The notes under the pieces were generated by a model. It was not told where the DNA came from. It saw only the letters and a program-made list of their open reading frames with translations, and searched no databases. Shown one piece after another: positions 6,810 through 9,052 of a DNA stretch of 9,052 nt (position 1 is the first letter of the stretch; every line of letters starts with the position of its first letter). Source of the stretch: JAPUIN01 sp041580375 (lineage in GTDB: Bacteria > Acidobacteriota > Polarisedimenticolia > Gp22-AA2); assembly GCA_041580375.1 (NCBI GenBank), contig JBFGDZ010000144.1, forward strand, positions 1 to 9,052, given 5' to 3'. A program made the position numbers and the translations under genes.

Positions 6810-8038
6810 AGCTGGCGCTCGCCTTTCTGATCGTGACCTTCCTCTTCGTGGTGACCCACTTCGCCTTCACGCCGCCGCGCTTCTACAGTTTCTGGACGCT
6901 CGTCGGGTACATCTCGACCGAGATTCTGATCGGCCTCGCGGCCGCCGTCATCCTGTCGAAGATCTTCACGCGCAGGCTGAGCGATCTGGCCGCCGCCACC
7001 GAGATCATCAGCCGCGGCGACCTCACGAAGAAAGTCGAGGTCCGGGGCACCGACGAGGTGGGCGGGCTCGCCCGCTCGTTCAACACGATGACGCAGAGCC
7101 TCTTCAATGTGGTGACGGAGGCCCGCACCGTGAGCGCACAGATCTTCGATTCGGCTCAGTCGCTGTCCGGCACGGCGGAGGAGATGAACGCGACGACCCA
7201 GGAGATCTCCTCCACCGTGTCCAACATCGCGCGCGGCGCGGAGGGAACCGCCGACATGGTCAACAAGACCTCGTCGATCACGCGCGACATGGCCGCCGCG
7301 ATCGAAGGGATCTCGGAAAAGGCCCGCTTCGCCGCCAAATCCTCCCAGGAGGCCGGAGACCGGGCGCGGCAGGCGGGGGATCAGATGGGCGGCGCCTCGC
7401 ACAAGGTCGCCGACATCGTGGTGAGCATCGAAAGGGCGACGACGAACGTGGAGGGGTTCAAGGACCGCGCCCTGCGCATCAACGAGTCGGTCGACTTCAT
7501 CACGCACATCGCCCAGCAGACCCACCTGCTCGCGCTCAATGCCACCATCGAAGCCGCGCGGGCGGGCGAGCACGGGCGTGGATTCTCCGTCGTGGCCGAG
7601 GAGATCCGCAAGCTGGCGGACTCGTCGCGCAGCTTCGCCGACCAGATCGCCCGCCTGGCCAAGGAGATCAACCTCGAATCCAGCGACGTCATCCAGTCGA
7701 TGGGCGACAGCACCCGGTCGGCGCGCGAGGGCGAACAGGTGATCCGCGGGGCCAAGGAGTCGATCGACGCGATGGTCATGTCGGTCCTGACGAGCATGGA
7801 GCGCATTCAGGAGATCTCCGGTCTCGCCGAGGCGCAGGCCCGCGGCGCGGACGGTCTGGTCAGGGCGATCGAGGAGATCTCGAAGATTGCGGAGGAGAAC
7901 GCGGCGGGCACGGAGGAGGCGTCGGCCGCGACGCAGGAGCAGACGGCCTCGATGCAGGAGATGTCGGCCTCCGCTCAGGAGCTGGCGAGGACGTCGGACA
8001 CGCTCAAGGAGATGATCTCCATCTTCAAGGTGGCGTAG
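6800..8038 (+). CDS. Methyl-accepting chemotaxis protein lacking a sensor domain
   Basis: A 412-residue chemoreceptor. It begins with a membrane helix (about 4-22), a loop of only about ten residues (FTPPRFYS region) and a second helix (about 33-53). There is no space for a periplasmic ligand-binding domain. HAMP follows (about 54-106, with the DEVGGLARSFNTM signature), then the signalling hairpin (about 107-412). The tip contains QTHLLALNATIEAARAGE (240-257) and GRGFSVVAEEIRKLA, the sites for CheA/CheW contact and trimer packing. Candidate methylation pairs lie at E127-E128, Q134-E135, E372-E373 and Q379-E380. By my count each hairpin arm has about 21-22 heptads, longer than E. coli receptors. 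The protein ends in IFKVA without a CheR-tethering pentapeptide such as NWETF. GGAGG at 6791-6795 precedes the ATG by 4 bases, and the gene overlaps cheR by 10 bases. Confidence 0.93.
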   Translation: MRLKLALAFLIVTFLFVVTHFAFTPPRFYSFWTLVGYISTEILIGLAAAVILSKIFTRRLSDLAAATEIISRGDLTKKVEVRGTDEVGGLARSFNTMTQSLFNVVTEARTVSAQIFDSAQSLSGTAEEMNATTQEISSTVSNIARGAEGTADMVNKTSSITRDMAAAIEGISEKARFAAKSSQEAGDRARQAGDQMGGASHKVADIVVSIERATTNVEGFKDRALRINESVDFITHIAQQTHLLALNATIEAARAGEHGRGFSVVAEEIRKLADSSRSFADQIARLAKEINLESSDVIQSMGDSTRSAREGEQVIRGAKESIDAMVMSVLTSMERIQEISGLAEAQARGADGLVRAIEEISKIAEENAAGTEEASAATQEQTASMQEMSASAQELARTSDTLKEMISIFKVA

Positions 8039-8057
8039 GATCCGCGGAGGAGTCTTC

Positions 8058-8561
8058 ATGGAGGAGCCGATCATCACGTTCGAGGCGCGATCGGACTGGT
8101 ACGGCCTGCGGGCGCGGGAGATCCAGGAGATCTCCTTGATCCGTGGGATCCGGCCGGTTCCGCGCTCGCCGCAGATCGTGGCGGGGCTCGCGGAGGTCCA
8201 CGGGAAGGTGGTGACGCTCATCGATCTCGAGCGCGTCCTGGGCGCCGCCCCGCCTGCGGATGCACGCCCCGCGGGGGAGACGGCGGCTTGCGAGCCCGCC
8301 GCGGCCCCGCTCGGCGTCGTGCTGGCTCCGCCCCTCGATCATCTGGGGATCCTCGTGCGTTCGGACGTGGACGTCGCCGCCCCGGCCGGCGCGCCACTCG
8401 GCCAGGATGCGTCCGACGAGGGCGGCCTCCTGCGGGCGCGTCTCCCGATCGGCGAGCGGCTGCTCAATCTACTGTCCCTCCCGGCGCTGGTCGACCGCGT
8501 CGAGGAGGCGATCCGAGACGGATTTCGGCCCGGCCCCGACGGCCCGGGCGAGGAGGCCTGA
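8058..8561 (+). CDS. cheW: CheW-like coupling protein, divergent
   Basis: A 167-residue cytoplasmic protein with the CheW pattern: an early strand (ITFEARSDWYGLRAREIQEI, residues 6-25), then IRPVPRSPQIVAGLAEVHGK (31-50) and VVTLIDLERVLG (51-62), which matches the family segment xP..P..I.G...xRG.V.P.xDL...LG. CheW couples receptors to the kinase CheA. A low-complexity Ala/Pro segment (about 63-84) interrupts the domain, and the second half (LGVVLAPPLDHLGILVRSDVDV region) is only loosely similar to CheW. The usual Arg-Gly in the central motif is His-Gly here (H48-G49). GGAGG at 8046-8050 lies 7 bases before the ATG, 19 bases after the receptor stop. Placement between receptor and cheY/cheA supports the coupling role; the short C-tail is Gly/Pro/Glu-rich. 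Confidence 0.8.
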   Translation: MEEPIITFEARSDWYGLRAREIQEISLIRGIRPVPRSPQIVAGLAEVHGKVVTLIDLERVLGAAPPADARPAGETAACEPAAAPLGVVLAPPLDHLGILVRSDVDVAAPAGAPLGQDASDEGGLLRARLPIGERLLNLLSLPALVDRVEEAIRDGFRPGPDGPGEEA

Positions 8562-8953
8562 TGGCGATCCGGGTCCTGATCGTTGATGACGCGATGTTCA
8601 TGAGATCCATGATCAAGGACATCCTCCACAACGCCGGGGGTCGCTACGAGGTCATCGGTGAGGCCAACAACGGCCGCGAGGCGATCGCCAGGTATCGCGA
8701 GCTGCAGCCGGACCTGGTGACCATGGACATCGTCATGCCGCAGATGGACGGCATCGAAGCGACGCGCGAGATCCTCAAGATCAATCCGGCGGCGACGGTC
8801 GTCATCTGCAGCGCCATGGGCCAGGAGGCGCTCGTCGTCGAGTCCATCTCCGCCGGGGCGAAGGACTTCATCGTCAAGCCGTTCACCGCCGAGAGGGTGC
8901 TCCAGGTCCTGGCCAAGGTCACTCCGGTCCAGAGCGACGCCGCGGCGCGTTGA
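8561..8953 (+). CDS. cheY: CheY single-domain response regulator
   Basis: A 130-residue receiver domain with no output domain. Key residues are all present: acidic pair D9-D10 (IVDDAMFMR), phosphoacceptor D56 in TMDIVMPQMDG, switch S84 in CSAMGQ and K106 in FIVKPF. The aromatic switch position is F103 rather than the Tyr of E. coli CheY. The CSAMGQ and AGAKDFIVKPF wording resembles the Thermotoga/Bacillus-type CheY more than the enterobacterial one. The true start is the ATG at 8561, sharing its A with the cheW stop (TGATG), with GGAGG at 8552-8556, 4 bases upstream; a longer open frame back to 8288 is a shadow of cheW. Phosphorylated by the CheA that follows, it would carry the signal to a motor or another effector; no motility gene is visible here. 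Confidence 0.95.
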   Translation: MAIRVLIVDDAMFMRSMIKDILHNAGGRYEVIGEANNGREAIARYRELQPDLVTMDIVMPQMDGIEATREILKINPAATVVICSAMGQEALVVESISAGAKDFIVKPFTAERVLQVLAKVTPVQSDAAAR

Positions 8954-8958
8954 AGGAG
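8953..8958 (+). promoter_or_regulatory. Ribosome binding site fixing the cheA GTG start
   Basis: AAGGAG directly after the cheY stop, 6 bases before the GTG at 8965. No ATG in the correct frame lies nearby, so this site decides the start. Confidence 0.7.
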
Positions 8959-8964
8959 CGCGCG

Positions 8965-9052
8965 GTGGACACCGGCGACTTCCTCGACCTCTTCCTCACC
9001 GAATCCCGCGAGCACATCGAGGGGATGACCGCCCTGCTGGCCTCCGCGCGCA
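8965..9052 (+). CDS. cheA: Partial chemotaxis histidine kinase CheA (N-terminus)
   Basis: A GTG at 8965 begins a frame running off the window after 29 codons: MDTGDFLDLFLTESREHIEG and then MTALLASAR. This is the characteristic first helix of the CheA Hpt (P1) domain. The phosphorylated histidine normally lies farther in, beyond the window. AAGGAG at 8953-8958 gives a 6-base spacing to the GTG, and the gene begins 11 bases after the cheY stop. Order and sequence agree with CheA, the kinase that would phosphorylate the CheY just upstream. The remaining domains cannot be judged. Confidence 0.85.
   Translation, partial: MDTGDFLDLFLTESREHIEGMTALLASAR

Noticed and set aside
6758..8221. Minus-strand open frame of 487 codons opposite the receptor gene
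   Set aside because: Antisense shadow of the chemoreceptor, rich in Arg, His, Asp and Leu and with no recognisable domain.
8288..8560. Long upstream extension of cheY
   Set aside because: Arg/Pro/Gly-rich translation of the cheW gene in another frame; the ATG at 8561 has its own Shine-Dalgarno and begins the receiver domain exactly.

Overview
The window is GC-rich, densely packed bacterial chromosome with G/C-heavy third codon positions. It holds two complete or nearly complete operons transcribed divergently from one 266-bp intergenic region (5692-5957). The gene content (exported and membrane-anchored VWA/TPR proteins, transmembrane chemoreceptor) suits a GC-rich Gram-negative-type bacterium such as an Acidobacteriota, Myxococcota or related candidate lineage. 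Nothing in the sequence fixes the taxon, and this is inference only.

Left operon (minus strand, from 5691 down to base 1): moxR AAA+ ATPase, a DUF58 protein, a BatD/DUF4381-like membrane protein, batA (VWA), batB (VWA), a TPR protein of the BatC type, and the first 25 codons of a further exported protein, most likely BatD proper, running off the window. This is the classic MoxR/Bat ('Bacteroides aerotolerance') arrangement. From DUF58 onward every gene overlaps its neighbour by 1-4 bases (TGATG, ATGA, GTGA and TTGA junctions), so translation is probably coupled. The likely working unit is a cytoplasmic MoxR ATPase acting with the DUF58 protein on membrane-anchored VWA proteins that carry metal-binding MIDAS sites, together with exported TPR and Ig-like subunits.

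Right operon (plus strand, 5958 to the end): cheR, a methyl-accepting chemotaxis protein, a cheW-like gene, cheY, and the first 29 codons of cheA. It encodes a core chemosensory pathway: receptor, coupling protein, kinase, response regulator and receptor methyltransferase. No cheB is visible; it may lie beyond the window. The receptor is unusual: two membrane helices separated by only about ten residues, no ligand-binding domain, then HAMP and a long signalling hairpin.

The intergenic region contains two strong sigma70-type promoters back to back, each with a 17-bp spacer: TTGACT/TAGAAT facing moxR and TTGACG/TATACT facing cheR. No RNA genes, insertion sequences, CRISPR arrays or convincing terminators were seen. 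I found no clear evidence of a wholly undescribed system. The most interesting points are the receptor without a sensor domain, the pairing of a Bat operon with a chemosensory operon, and the precise divergent promoters.
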